From NCBI GenBank assembly GCA_903813345.2, contig CAIIXF020000005.1:41519394-41583393 (forward strand): 64,000 bases of DNA, given 5' to 3'. The stretch's first letter is position 1; every line of letters begins with the position of its first letter. Positions 46,869 through 57,794 of this stretch are shown here, piece after piece. The stretch comes from Owenia fusiformis. Its lineage: Eukaryota; Annelida; Polychaeta; Sabellida; Oweniidae. A program made the translations under genes and the position numbers. Below the pieces are notes generated by a model. The model made no database searches and was not told where the DNA came from. It worked only from the letters and a program-made list of their open reading frames with translations.

Positions 46869-49800
46869 TTACCTAGTGCAGACTACACAGGTAAGTTCAC
46901 GTCCATTTATGTATTGTGAACAAGGCAGAGAGCCACACTTTGCTTCAACAACATAGATCATAGCTTGATTATCATTAATTCTACTTCTCCCTTCTTTTGC
47001 CTCTGGGGCCTCGTCCACGCATATCCAGCTGGTTCTGTGACCTTCTGTATAGTCAGCCATTAAGTATCCTTTATACTCCTGTGTCCACCCACTTGGGCAG
47101 GTATTCCTAGCTGGGATCATTAATGTTGTCACTCTTGGAACTGCACACAAGACACATGGTACCTCACGGTCGTTTAGAGAATTACTGTCAGATGGGGCAT
47201 TTGTATGGAGGAATGGATTTGCATCTGGTGCTTCAACTTGGTATTCAACTCCATACATTAAGGCTGAGTATCGGGCTGTGCGGTCATTGAAGTTCCCCCA
47301 TTGAGGCTGAAGAGGGAGACACTTGTATTCCGCCCCACCTCCAGTTTTTTCCCAATGTGACCCTCCAGTTATTCCTTCATAAAGTGTTGTGGTGCTATTG
47401 GGACAAATGGTTCGCCCCCACCTCACATATGTTGTATATGCAAGATTGTTCACACGTGTAGATACAACATGGAAGGTATGCTCCAGGTTGCCCACCTTAA
47501 AATTCAGGTCAGTAGCCATTGAGTTCATCTGTCTCCTTTGCTCATTTGTAGTAACACCCAGAGCTGTGATGTTTTCTTTGATATTTTCAAATTTTTCACT
47601 TAGAATATGCTTTTTATACAAAATTAAAGCAGTTACATTCCAAGTGAGAGTGTTTACCTCTCGGTTGAGTTCATTTGTATCTGATGTAAGGTCTGTAACA
47701 TTTGCAGTAATCTGTTCCAGTTTCTCATTTTGTTTTAGGTTTTCTAAAATCAAAGCTACTACATGTTCTTCTAGCTGTTTTTGATATGATATCAAAGTTG
47801 TGACATTTCCAGTGACTTGGTCAACTTCTCTGTCAATTTCATTCTTGTCTGATGTCAGGGCTATAACCTTTTCATTAAGTTGGTCTTTGTCTGATGTCAA
47901 AGCTGATACATTTCTAATGATTTCTTTGACCATTTCAACTTGCTCACTATTATGTGATATCAGATCTTGTATTTTTTCCACAACTTCAGCTTTATCTGAT
48001 GTTACATTTTCAACCAATTGGTCAAGTTTTTCAGTAATTTCATTTGTTTTCAATGTTAATCCTATAATATTCTCAAAGAATTTATCTTTGTCAGATGCCA
48101 ATGATGTTACATTTACAGCGATTTCGTCAATATTTATACTAATTTCATCTTTTTCAGATTGCAGGTTCATTATACTATTAGCAAGTTCATCTTTGTCTAG
48201 TGTCAGCTCTGTTACATTTACAATGATTTTCTCAATATTCCTATTCATTTCCTCTTTTTGTGCTGTCAGGTCTATAACATTTGATGTCAGTTTTTCGTTG
48301 TCTGATGTCAATGCTGTTACATTTTCAACAAGTTTGTCTTTTTCTGAGGTTAGGGTTGTTACATTGACAATGATTTTCTCAATATCTCCGTTGATTTGTT
48401 CTTTGTTTGATATCAGGTCTATTATATTGTTGGCAAGTTCATTCTTATCTAATATCAAGGCTGATATATTTTCGTTGATTACTTTGATGTATCTGTTGAT
48501 TTCTACTTTCTCTGATGTCAAGGCTGTTAGATTTACAATGATTTGGTTAATACCTCTTTTGATATCATCTTTTTCTAATGCCAGGCCAGAGATATTTTCA
48601 GCGAGTTCATTCTTGTCTGATGTTAAGACTGTTATATTTCCAATGATTTGGTCAATAGTCCCAGTGGTTTTATCATAATCTGATGTCAAGACCACAACCC
48701 TATCAGCTAGTTTATCTTTCTCTGATCTCAGAGCTGTCAGATTTGTAATCATTTGTTCAATATGCTCAACGTGCTCATCTTTGTGATGTGTAAGGATGGA
48801 TATATTTGTCTCAAGTTCAAGTTCTGCTGCCTTCATGGCTGTTGTATTATGAACAAGTTGTTCAACTGTTTCATCCAGTTTATGTTTGTTTAACATCAGA
48901 TCACTGATGTTTTCGACAAGTCTATCTTTGTCTGAAGTCAGGACTGTTACATTGTGAATGATTTTGTCAACATTTAAATTCATCTTGATGTTTTCTGTTG
49001 TCAGATTTGTTACAGATTCAGTAATCTGGTCTGTAACAGATTTATGCTCTGTCATATTGTCAATAATTTGGTTAACTTTCTCATCCAATATTATAAAAGT
49101 TTGTTCATTGTGTCTAGCATTTAAAGTGGTATTTTTTGTCAGTTCATCGACTTTGGTGTTCAAGTGGTGATTATCCAGCATTAATAATGTCATACTATCA
49201 CTGAGATTCATCAGTTTCATTGGCAATCCAGCTATTCGATTCATTTCCCCTCTCATGTCATTCATATCTGTGATCAGTTCTGTTATATTGTCATGCAACA
49301 CTTTAACATCTTGCGTTAACCCTGAAGCTGGTTGAGAATGTCCATTTAAGCCTGTCACATTTCCAACATCTATCCGTTCAGTGAGTTCTGCAACTTTTGT
49401 TCTCAAATCAATGTTGTTGAATTTGAAAGCTGTAAAGTTTTTACTGAGTTCATCAACTATACTCTTGATAACAGTAATATTACAGGTGTTTGTGTTAACA
49501 TGTAGGTTGCTATAGTTTAAGGTTAGAGCAGTTATATTTCTTGCCAGATTATGTACCTCTCCTCTAAGTCCATTACATGTTTCACATCTAGATAGATCTG
49601 TCATATTTCCATTGGATTTGCTCCATTCACGAGCAGCGAATGTCTCAGAAGACAGGTTCGTGATATTTTCCGTAAGTCTGTCAATTGTTTCACTCAGCTG
49701 ATTTTTGTCCAGTGTTAGTAAGGTAATATTAGCAGCAAATTCAGCATGGCTTTCACGAAGTTGAGTATCATATTGACATATTTTCTCTTGTAAATCATTC

Positions 49801-50780
49801 AAATCTGTGATCAGTTTTGTTATATTGTCATGTAACGAATCATCCTGTTGGGAGCCTGAATCGTGGTGAGAACTTCCATTCAAGGTTGTGCCATTTTCAT
49901 CAGATACTCCAAGATTTTCAATCACTATGATAAGGTCATTTACTTTGCTGTTCAATTCTTTTTTCTCTGTGATCAATGCAGTCATCTTATGTGTGAGTTC
50001 GTCAACTTTCCCCCAGATGCCAGTATCATTGTAGGTTTTCATAGAAGGATGTATTATTGCATCGTAGTTTGATGTTAGGGTTGTTATATTTCCGGCCAAA
50101 TTGTGCACTTCTTCTCTGAGGTCCTTATTATCTCTATGCAAGTTTGCAATTAAGGCATTATTCTCGGCAATCAAGGTGTCACTCTCTTCTCTGAGGATTG
50201 TCGCATTTCTGATCGCCACTTCAACCTTCTTATAAAGTTCATCACATGTATCGCATTTGGATAAGTTTGTCATATTTCCAATGAATTTGCTGAAATCATC
50301 AACTGTAGAAATGAGAATGGTTACATTTGCAGCAAGCAGATCAACATTATCGCCCATTTCCTCATTGGTTTTACGATTTCTCATAATTTCATACCTCATA
50401 TCATAGTTTTCAGACATCAAGTTTAGGAACTTTTCTCCAAGTATGTGAATATTTTCACTGAGCTGATTTTTATCCAATGTTAGTTCAGTTATATTATCAG
50501 CCAGTTTGGCATTATTTTCACGAAGTTGAGCATTGTCTGCCATCAGTTCATCTACTTTGATCTTCAATGTGTTTTGATCTGATTCGATTGTCTCCAGTTT
50601 TTGTAGTACATCTCTCATATCCTGTCCCTGTCTCTGGTAGTTTGTTTGTATATCCATCAGGGAGACCCCAACGCAATGGGACTTAATACAAGCAGACTGT
50701 TGGACAGTACTTTGTCCTGAGACTGCACCCAACACCATTCCAACGAACACGGTTATTGTCCTACACAGCACCATTATCAT
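46869..50780 (-). CDS. Secreted coiled-coil protein with short-chain collagen C4-like C-terminal domain
   Basis: Single exon, 1303 aa. I start at the ATG at 50780, giving MIMVLCRTITVFVGMVLGAV as a signal peptide; the open frame upstream has only a TTG. Residues about 60-1090 are a heptad coiled coil made of modules like I-x-x-I-I-x-N-V-T-x-L-T-S-D-K, in 14- and 21-residue steps, with dozens of N-x-T/S sequons. The last ~190 residues (TYVRWGRTICPNSTT, GGSHWEKTGGGAEYKCLP, VPCVLC, CGSLPCSQYINGRELTCVVC) match the cysteine-rich domain of invertebrate short-chain collagen C4-like proteins. No Gly-x-y collagen repeat is present. Likely an extracellular, oligomeric glycoprotein; exact role unknown. 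Confidence 0.88.
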   Translation of the reverse strand: MIMVLCRTITVFVGMVLGAVSGQSTVQQSACIKSHCVGVSLMDIQTNYQRQGQDMRDVLQKLETIESDQNTLKIKVDELMADNAQLRENNAKLADNITELTLDKNQLSENIHILGEKFLNLMSENYDMRYEIMRNRKTNEEMGDNVDLLAANVTILISTVDDFSKFIGNMTNLSKCDTCDELYKKVEVAIRNATILREESDTLIAENNALIANLHRDNKDLREEVHNLAGNITTLTSNYDAIIHPSMKTYNDTGIWGKVDELTHKMTALITEKKELNSKVNDLIIVIENLGVSDENGTTLNGSSHHDSGSQQDDSLHDNITKLITDLNDLQEKICQYDTQLRESHAEFAANITLLTLDKNQLSETIDRLTENITNLSSETFAAREWSKSNGNMTDLSRCETCNGLRGEVHNLARNITALTLNYSNLHVNTNTCNITVIKSIVDELSKNFTAFKFNNIDLRTKVAELTERIDVGNVTGLNGHSQPASGLTQDVKVLHDNITELITDMNDMRGEMNRIAGLPMKLMNLSDSMTLLMLDNHHLNTKVDELTKNTTLNARHNEQTFIILDEKVNQIIDNMTEHKSVTDQITESVTNLTTENIKMNLNVDKIIHNVTVLTSDKDRLVENISDLMLNKHKLDETVEQLVHNTTAMKAAELELETNISILTHHKDEHVEHIEQMITNLTALRSEKDKLADRVVVLTSDYDKTTGTIDQIIGNITVLTSDKNELAENISGLALEKDDIKRGINQIIVNLTALTSEKVEINRYIKVINENISALILDKNELANNIIDLISNKEQINGDIEKIIVNVTTLTSEKDKLVENVTALTSDNEKLTSNVIDLTAQKEEMNRNIEKIIVNVTELTLDKDELANSIMNLQSEKDEISINIDEIAVNVTSLASDKDKFFENIIGLTLKTNEITEKLDQLVENVTSDKAEVVEKIQDLISHNSEQVEMVKEIIRNVSALTSDKDQLNEKVIALTSDKNEIDREVDQVTGNVTTLISYQKQLEEHVVALILENLKQNEKLEQITANVTDLTSDTNELNREVNTLTWNVTALILYKKHILSEKFENIKENITALGVTTNEQRRQMNSMATDLNFKVGNLEHTFHVVSTRVNNLAYTTYVRWGRTICPNSTTTLYEGITGGSHWEKTGGGAEYKCLPLQPQWGNFNDRTARYSALMYGVEYQVEAPDANPFLHTNAPSDSNSLNDREVPCVLCAVPRVTTLMIPARNTCPSGWTQEYKGYLMADYTEGHRTSWICVDEAPEAKEGRSRINDNQAMIYVVEAKCGSLPCSQYINGRELTCVVCTR

Positions 50781-53022
50781 GTATGAATATGACTGAAGAA
50801 CAGTATGCAAACAAACATATAAGTCTTTCTGCTATTTAATTGAAAGGCACGTCTCCTTTGAAGCATTTGAAACATGAGTCATCACCTTGCAAAATAATTT
50901 AATGAAATTATTCTCAAAGTTGATAATACCCTGTATAAACACAGGAAGAGGGTTTCACTTGCTGATGTTTTGTTTTTAATTAAGTTTTAACGAAAGCAAT
51001 TTATGAGATAAAATGTTGATATTCATGTCAGTTAACTCTAGTTTCAATTATAGTTGAAGTGTCTGTAAACAGATCAATAGTGTTATGACCTATTGTCTTT
51101 CTCTCTACTGGGGGTTAAACAATAAACATGTCACTCTTAAAACTTTTTATAATCTTAAAATAACTTTCTAACTTCAGTCACTCAGCATAACCATTTTGAA
51201 TTAATTATACAAGTTGTATTATACAGTATCAGATTAAGTGAAAGATGTCTTTATTAAAAACATTCATGATTTCAAAAAGTGAGAATACCAACAATTTCTA
51301 GGATTTTTTTCAGGAGGTCTTTAAACAGAAAAAACAATGATTTTAAGAATTAAATTTACAGGGTGATTCAAAATGTTTTCTCTTCAGGCATTCTGTGGTA
51401 TTAACTGATCTAAGAACTTTAAAAATGCAATTAACTGAATTTGGGATTTCTTTCTTTTGCCAAATTTTGAGACATCTATATTCTATACTACAAAATTTGC
51501 ATTTAACCTATCTATGTACCTTTGGAACAACTTGGTCTATTATGATGAATTATCTTGCTTATTTATAAAATATTGTTTTTAATATTAATGTTCATGATAT
51601 GGTGTGAGATCATATTTAGAAGCAAAACTTGATTGCTTAAAATCATAAAATGTCTCACTGTTTCACAAATTAGAAATTCATGAAGATGCTATCATATGAA
51701 TTATTCATCATAATTAGAGGTTTTCTCAAATCAATAAGTTTCATTTTTGTGTCGCCCTGTACATGTTTGCCTATATTCAGGCATGTGCCACAGATGCAAT
51801 GTAACCACAAACTCTGAGAGATATGACACTTTTAACAGTTTCTTGTTATGTTAAAATAAGGCAGTCTTTACTATGTATACAGACACTGTATATTTAGCTG
51901 GTGTTGATCTTGAAACAATTGCCAAAAGTTAAGAACTGTTTTTTCTGGATGTGGATTTATAAATGTTTTTTTTACAAGTGTGGTTAACATATTTGAACCA
52001 AAAAGCACAGGTGGAATCCTACATAAAAACTGAAATATGTCTCAAGGTCGTGATGAAATCGTGTTTAACTTTGCTATGAGAAGAAACTATTATACAGAGT
52101 TGTGCATTGATGTTAATTCTTTTCAGTAGCCAGAACAGCAATTTATCAATCATTTAGATTGGACCGCTCCAAAAATGAAGCTTTAAAAATATTTTTGAGA
52201 AGTCCCTGTATATATTGTATGACCCTGATGAGGCTTATATAATGAACACCCTGTATATTACTCATTCACCCTACTCTATCCAGTTTCACATCAAAGCATA
52301 TGAATCCCATCAAAATAAACATAGACAAAACAATCCACTTAAGACTTTATATGATATCTCTTAGTGTATGTGAATCAAGAATTCAAGCTACGACCCTCTT
52401 AAGAATGCTGCTGTTGTTATAGCAGTTGGTTATAATAAACCAATGACGATGGCATCTGCAAATTGTACATATGTAGCTTTTGGCAATGTCAGTCACAATT
52501 CAGGAGGAAGTATATCTAATAGGTTACCATTGTCTTGGGAAGTAGGCATTACTCTAGTTTGTTCAGAGCTTTAAATTCTGAGACATTCATAAGTCTGAAT
52601 ATAGGAAAGTTATATATAGGATAGGAAAATATTGTACCATAATATTCTGTGCTTTTGGGGCAAATAATGGCTACAAAGCAGTCATGATTTAAATAATGTT
52701 TTCCTTCGTTGAATGCAACTTGCATCAATTACACAGTATCTCTGTAACTTTAAACTCCCGTCACCATGCATTAGAAGTAACGAGGTTAAGTCTCAGTCAT
52801 GGTCTCTATTCTAATCTTGGGATCTGCTCCTTGCAATCTTAGAAAAGACAAAATTGCCTTTTGACATCTTGACTTCAAAATATGAAATTTAATCATCTGT
52901 AAAGTTAAGCTGAGGCAACTACAGCAATCTGTTATTACATGTAACTAACCAAAATGGGGTTTGACTTAACTTACTCCAACTTAAAAACAAATGCATTTTT
53001 CTTGATGCCAGTAGTATTATTA
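50781..53022. other. Intergenic region with one MITE
   Basis: AT-rich; no gene seen. Contains the element at 51357-51761 and isolated mariner-like termini (ACACCCTGTATA near 52245). Confidence 0.6.
51357..51761. mobile_element. ~400-bp mariner-type MITE
   Basis: TA-CAGGGTGATTCAAAATG at the left; CATTTTTGTGTCGCCCTG-TA at the right. The ends are imperfect inverted repeats flanked by TA. Non-coding. Confidence 0.65.
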
Positions 53023-53068
53023 TTAAGTGGTTTTGCTTAGCATTCCAATTTTATACATATGGTCCATT

Positions 53069-56000
53069 ATGCAGGCTCTCTACCAAGTGAGTCGACATAC
53101 TGTTAAGCCAAAAAGTAAACTATTTCTCTGTATAGGAACCTTGTTCATGGTACCAGGGTTAGCATCATATCTTCTGTTATGTTCAAATGTAATAATAAAA
53201 TTAATTATAATTTTGGCTAACGACATTGAAGTAAATCCAGGGCCAAGATACCAAGAAACTAATATATTGTCCTGTAACATAAATGGTAAAATTGCTGATG
53301 GTGAAAATAGTCCTAGGTTTGTAGAATTGGGATTAACAGCCAAATTACAAAATTGCCAAATAATCTCGGTCTGTGAAGCAGGGAAAAATCTTGACTTAGA
53401 CAAATTAATGATTGATGGCTTTCATAAACCATACCAACCTCAAAATTTTCAAGGGAGAGGAATTCTAATGTATGTGGACGAAAATTTAGCTTTCAAGCCT
53501 AGGGATGACCTTAGCACACTCAATGAGATTGGTTGGTTAGAGATAGTCATTGAACACAAAAAAATCCTCCTAGGCACATGCTATAGGTCTCCATCAAAGA
53601 CATTGATTGGTGACATTGAACAATTTAATACATTACTAGAGCAAAGTGTAGAAACTGCTATGAGGGAAAGGAAATATGACATGATACTAATTAATGGGGA
53701 TTTTAATGCCAGGAGTAAATTCTTTTATGATCATGATATTGATAATACAGCAGGAACCAAATTATATGAGACAATGACTAACCTTGGGTTTGAACAATTT
53801 ATTCATGAACCAACTAGAATAACTGAAAATAGTTTATCATGCATTGACCTAATTTTTTCAAATTCTCCAGGCCTCATGATTGGTACTGAAGTCCTAGCCC
53901 CAATAGGGGGCAGTGACCATAGTACTATAGTGTGTAATTTACAGCTAGCTACAAGTAAAAATCAACCTAAAATTACTACTAAAACTTGGCAATACAAAGA
54001 CTGCAACCAGCAAGCCCTAAATAATGATATAGATTCTGTGAATTGGAACAACATTATAAATAATGGCACAATTGATGAGTCAACTTTAAATTTTTCCTCC
54101 AAGTTACTGTCTATTTTTGACCATAACATACCTCACAAAATCAAGGTGAGGAAACCAAAAGATTTACCTTGGTTTAATGACGAAATCAAAAAGGCTGTGA
54201 ATAACCGTGACAAATATTATAAGAAATTCAAAAGAAACAACACTTTGGATTCAAAGTTGAAATATAAAAATAAAGTTGAAATGTTGAATAATCTTATTAA
54301 CAAGGCTAAACTTAACCATGAACAGGAAATTTGTGAAAATCTTCACACTTATTCAAGTGGGGAACATTTTTATTGGAGCGCTATTAAAAAATTACTTGGA
54401 AATAAATTTTCCTCTGGAATTCCAACTTTAAGAAATTCATCTTTGACAAACATATGTAGTACAGATGAAGAAAAACGAAACGAATTTTTGAAATTGTTCG
54501 TAGGTAAATTTCACTTTGATAATACCCGCGACACAAATGCATTACCATTTTTTCCAAATAGAACAAACAACCTTTTGACTTGTAATTTAATCACACCATT
54601 GGAAATAAGAACCCTCATAGCTGACCTTGACACATCAAAAAGTGAGGGTTTGGATGGTATTACAAATAAAATGCTCACCATGAGCATTTTATCTATTGAC
54701 AAACCATTAGCCTTATTGTTTAATAGAATTCTAACTGAAAACATTTTTCCAAGATCATGGAAAGATGGAATAATAATTCCAATCTATAAGAATAAAGGTG
54801 ATAAATCTGATATTACAAATTACAGACCTGTCACATTACTTAGTAATATATCCAAATTATTCGAAAAAATAGTGCATCAACAGATGATGAAGTTCCTTTT
54901 AGATAATAAGTTATTATATGAAAATCAATCAGGTTTCCTGCCTGGTCACAGCACTGACAGTCAGCTACTAAGTATTACTAATTTTATAATGAATGCATTT
55001 GAAGACAAAGCGGATGTACGGGGAGTCTTTTTGGACCTGGAGTCTGCGTTTGATAAAGTCAGACATAATTTACTTATCCACAAGCTAAAATCTTATGGCT
55101 TCAATGATAACCTGTTGAAACTTATGAAATCCTACCTAGACAATAGAAGAGTATGCACACGCCTTAATGGATCTTTATCCGAATTTTCTGAAGAAAATTT
55201 TATAAACTCTGGTGTGCCTCAAGGCTCTATTCCAGGCCCCATCCTATTTCTGCTATTTATAAATGATCTCCCAGAGGTCATCCAATCAAAATGTTATATT
55301 TATGCTGATGATACTTCTATATATGTCCCCGTTCACAAGTTTGAAAATGTTTTAACATCAAATACATTACTACAACATGATCTAGACAATGTCTATGACT
55401 GGTCAAGGGTTTGGGGGCTTAACTTTAAGCCCACGAAAACCAAAGAGATAATTTTTTCCAAATCTATTCAAAATGTAAGAAACTTTCCTATTTTGACCTT
55501 GAGCAACAGAATAATTGAAAGAGTAAATTATCATAAACATCTTGGTGTTATCTTAGATAACCACCTTGACTTCAAAGAACATATAGCCCAGCTAAAAGTC
55601 AAAATTGATAAAATGCTAAATCCACTTACAGCATTGAAAAATAAAATTTCATCCAAACACCTTGAAAGAATGTACTTATCATTCATTTTGCCAAAATTAG
55701 AATTCGGATCAATCTTTTATAATTGTTCACCACATTATACCCTAAATACCTTGGATAGGTTACACTACAGAGCTGCCTTGTTAGTCTCTGGGGCCATTAA
55801 GGGCTCCTCTGAAATCAAAGTCTTAAATTCACTTAACTGGAAGACACTAAGTCAGAGAAGAGAAGAAAAAATGGCAACTCTAATGTATAAGGTATCCAAA
55901 AACAAGACTCCTAGTTACGTACAATCTATATACAATGAACTTAAAAATCCAGGTACAGAGCGTGTACTTCGTGCCCAGCACGAATATAATATTCCAGCAA

Positions 56001-56515
56001 AATCTTCAATGAAATTTACAAACTCTCCTGCCATAGCACCAATAAGAATATGGAAAATGATTTCACCTGAAGTTAAACGCAGCCCCTCAATATCAGCCTT
56101 CAAGTCAAGGTATAAGAAAACCAAATATAACCAAAACCCTAGGTCTGTGTTGACAACAAAATTGAACTTAAATCGATCTATTGAAATTAAACTAAACCGT
56201 TTAAGAGCAGACCTAGCACTTAAATCAGACTTTTTTAGGCATAATTTCAACAACTATCCAGACCCAAGTTGCCCTTGTGGACATGCCCAGCAAACCAAGT
56301 CCCATTTATTACTTTACTGCCCTCTATCAACTGGAACAAGGTCAATCTTTACCCAAAAACTACAAGAGCTGCAAAATTTTAACTTTAGAGAATTTGCCAG
56401 TCTAAATAGTGTAGATAAAGTCCACACCATACTTTTTGGAGATCATAAGTTCTCAGATAAATGTAATGCTGATATTATGAACCTTACGGCAAATTTTGTT
56501 GATTCTATCATTTAG
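53069..56515 (+). CDS. Retrotransposon polyprotein: 2A-like peptide, endonuclease, reverse transcriptase
   Basis: Starts at the first ATG, 53069 (1148 aa); the frame is open upstream without ATG. A hydrophobic N-terminal segment ends in DIEVNPGP (53222-53245), the consensus of ribosome-skipping 2A peptides known from several non-LTR clades. Then an APE/EEP endonuclease with its key residues in place (NING, SVCEAG, INGDFNA, GGSDHS), an RT with NYRPVTLLSNISKLFEKIV, FLDLESAFDKV, GVPQGSIPGP and the YADD catalytic box, and a C-terminal CPCGHAQQTKSHLLLYCP zinc-knuckle-like motif. Clade is CR1/L2/Jockey-like, not resolved. No separate ORF1 is visible. Confidence 0.92.
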   Translation: MQALYQVSRHTVKPKSKLFLCIGTLFMVPGLASYLLLCSNVIIKLIIILANDIEVNPGPRYQETNILSCNINGKIADGENSPRFVELGLTAKLQNCQIISVCEAGKNLDLDKLMIDGFHKPYQPQNFQGRGILMYVDENLAFKPRDDLSTLNEIGWLEIVIEHKKILLGTCYRSPSKTLIGDIEQFNTLLEQSVETAMRERKYDMILINGDFNARSKFFYDHDIDNTAGTKLYETMTNLGFEQFIHEPTRITENSLSCIDLIFSNSPGLMIGTEVLAPIGGSDHSTIVCNLQLATSKNQPKITTKTWQYKDCNQQALNNDIDSVNWNNIINNGTIDESTLNFSSKLLSIFDHNIPHKIKVRKPKDLPWFNDEIKKAVNNRDKYYKKFKRNNTLDSKLKYKNKVEMLNNLINKAKLNHEQEICENLHTYSSGEHFYWSAIKKLLGNKFSSGIPTLRNSSLTNICSTDEEKRNEFLKLFVGKFHFDNTRDTNALPFFPNRTNNLLTCNLITPLEIRTLIADLDTSKSEGLDGITNKMLTMSILSIDKPLALLFNRILTENIFPRSWKDGIIIPIYKNKGDKSDITNYRPVTLLSNISKLFEKIVHQQMMKFLLDNKLLYENQSGFLPGHSTDSQLLSITNFIMNAFEDKADVRGVFLDLESAFDKVRHNLLIHKLKSYGFNDNLLKLMKSYLDNRRVCTRLNGSLSEFSEENFINSGVPQGSIPGPILFLLFINDLPEVIQSKCYIYADDTSIYVPVHKFENVLTSNTLLQHDLDNVYDWSRVWGLNFKPTKTKEIIFSKSIQNVRNFPILTLSNRIIERVNYHKHLGVILDNHLDFKEHIAQLKVKIDKMLNPLTALKNKISSKHLERMYLSFILPKLEFGSIFYNCSPHYTLNTLDRLHYRAALLVSGAIKGSSEIKVLNSLNWKTLSQRREEKMATLMYKVSKNKTPSYVQSIYNELKNPGTERVLRAQHEYNIPAKSSMKFTNSPAIAPIRIWKMISPEVKRSPSISAFKSRYKKTKYNQNPRSVLTTKLNLNRSIEIKLNRLRADLALKSDFFRHNFNNYPDPSCPCGHAQQTKSHLLLYCPLSTGTRSIFTQKLQELQNFNFREFASLNSVDKVHTILFGDHKFSDKCNADIMNLTANFVDSII

Positions 56516-56734
56516 CATTAGCCTCAACATTTCATCACCATCATCATCACTATTGTTATCATCATCTCAACTGTGGCCACTGAGACTCTTATAAACAATA
56601 CATTTACAATACATGTCTGAAACCATTTATATCAACTTTATTTTGCTACTTTTATTTAATAGGGAGGCCAACAATGTAATTTTACCTCGGCCTTCCTAGT
56701 ATGTTAAATATTGTTATATAAAATTATGCAAAGA

Positions 56735-56769
56735 AATAAAACTTAACCTTAAAAAAAAAAAAAAAAAAA
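56735..56769 (+). terminator. Retrotransposon polyadenylation signal and A tail
   Basis: AATAAA at 56735-56740 followed by 19 A at 56751-56769, ending at the target duplication. Confidence 0.9.
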
Positions 56770-56779
56770 TTTAAGTGGT

Positions 56780-57794
56780 CCCATATTTGAAATTTCTGAA
56801 CAAATTTACATGCTAGAAAATTGTTTATTAACTTTGAATTTATGCTGGCTGGTTGATTCTGAATTGAGGCAATGTTATGTAATCCTGAAATATGCGTAGT
56901 TTTATTTAAAAGATAATTTTTTTATTTTATTTACAACACCACATTTTTATTCTAACATTAATACTCAAAACATCACAAACATTACAATTGGTCCACTGAA
57001 TCTCTTCATTCATGGTTGCTTTGTTATAATGGCTTCCATTTTTCATTTTCAACAATACGTTATCTTTTTAAATAACTTTAATGCCATTAATAGGATTTGG
57101 TCCACATTCTACAGGTTTATGTTCTATACATAGACAAAAATACATCTGGTTAAGAAGGAATATCCAACATGGCCAAAAGTGAGTTCAAAATGGCTACCAT
57201 TTTTGAATTTTCATTCTCTCTGATAACTCTTATGTATATACCTTAGGGATATAAGAATCTGCTCAAAGAGGTAACACATATTTACAGGTGGTTACATGTA
57301 TTTCTACCATGTTATCTTCAAAATGATATCGATTTGATGAGTGTTTTGATCAGTGGGAATTGCTGCTGTAGTGAATTGCCATTTTTCTAAATACAGCATT
57401 TATACTGCATTTTCATTTATTATGTCACCATCAGATGTGTTATGTCACCACCAGAAGTTGTGACAGTTGTGAATTTTTTTGTGGACAGTGCTTGGTGGTC
57501 GGTGTCTGTAACATATAACAGATTGTGACATTTTGCATGTTATTACTAACAGGTTCCAGTGTAGTTTGGCAATTCCATAGGTGACAAAAGTTTGAATTAT
57601 TAATATAAATTAAGAAATATATTTGACAATTAATGTATTCTTTAGGCGTTGGAGAAGTTTTTTGTATGAGAAAAGATTATAAACAACCAGCAAAGTATAA
57701 AAATAAAGATATATATTTCTAGGTACTGTATATCTATGTTATGTACAGACATCAGCAACATATTTACAAGCTTTTTGTGTAGATATATGAAGTA
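56780..57794. other. Intergenic, no recognisable feature
   Basis: AT-rich, with a short local duplication of TATGTCACCA near 57420-57450. Nothing else supported. Confidence 0.6.

Larger units (their letters stand above)
53023..56779 (+). mobile_element. APE-type non-LTR retrotransposon, near full length, with TSDs
   Basis: TTAAGTGGT occurs at 53023-53031 and again at 56771-56779, immediately outside the element: a perfect 9-bp target duplication. The body is 53032-56769: 37 bp of leader, one long ORF, a ~250-bp 3' UTR with AATAAA at 56735 and a 19-A tail (56751-56769). The intact ORF and exact duplication suggest a young copy. Confidence 0.93.

Noticed and set aside
50781-50810. Ten-residue N-terminal extension of the coiled-coil protein
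   Set aside because: It would begin with TTG. The ATG at 50780 directly gives a signal peptide.
53027-53068. Retrotransposon ORF starting at GTG
   Set aside because: The GTG lies inside the target-site duplication; the first ATG is 53069.
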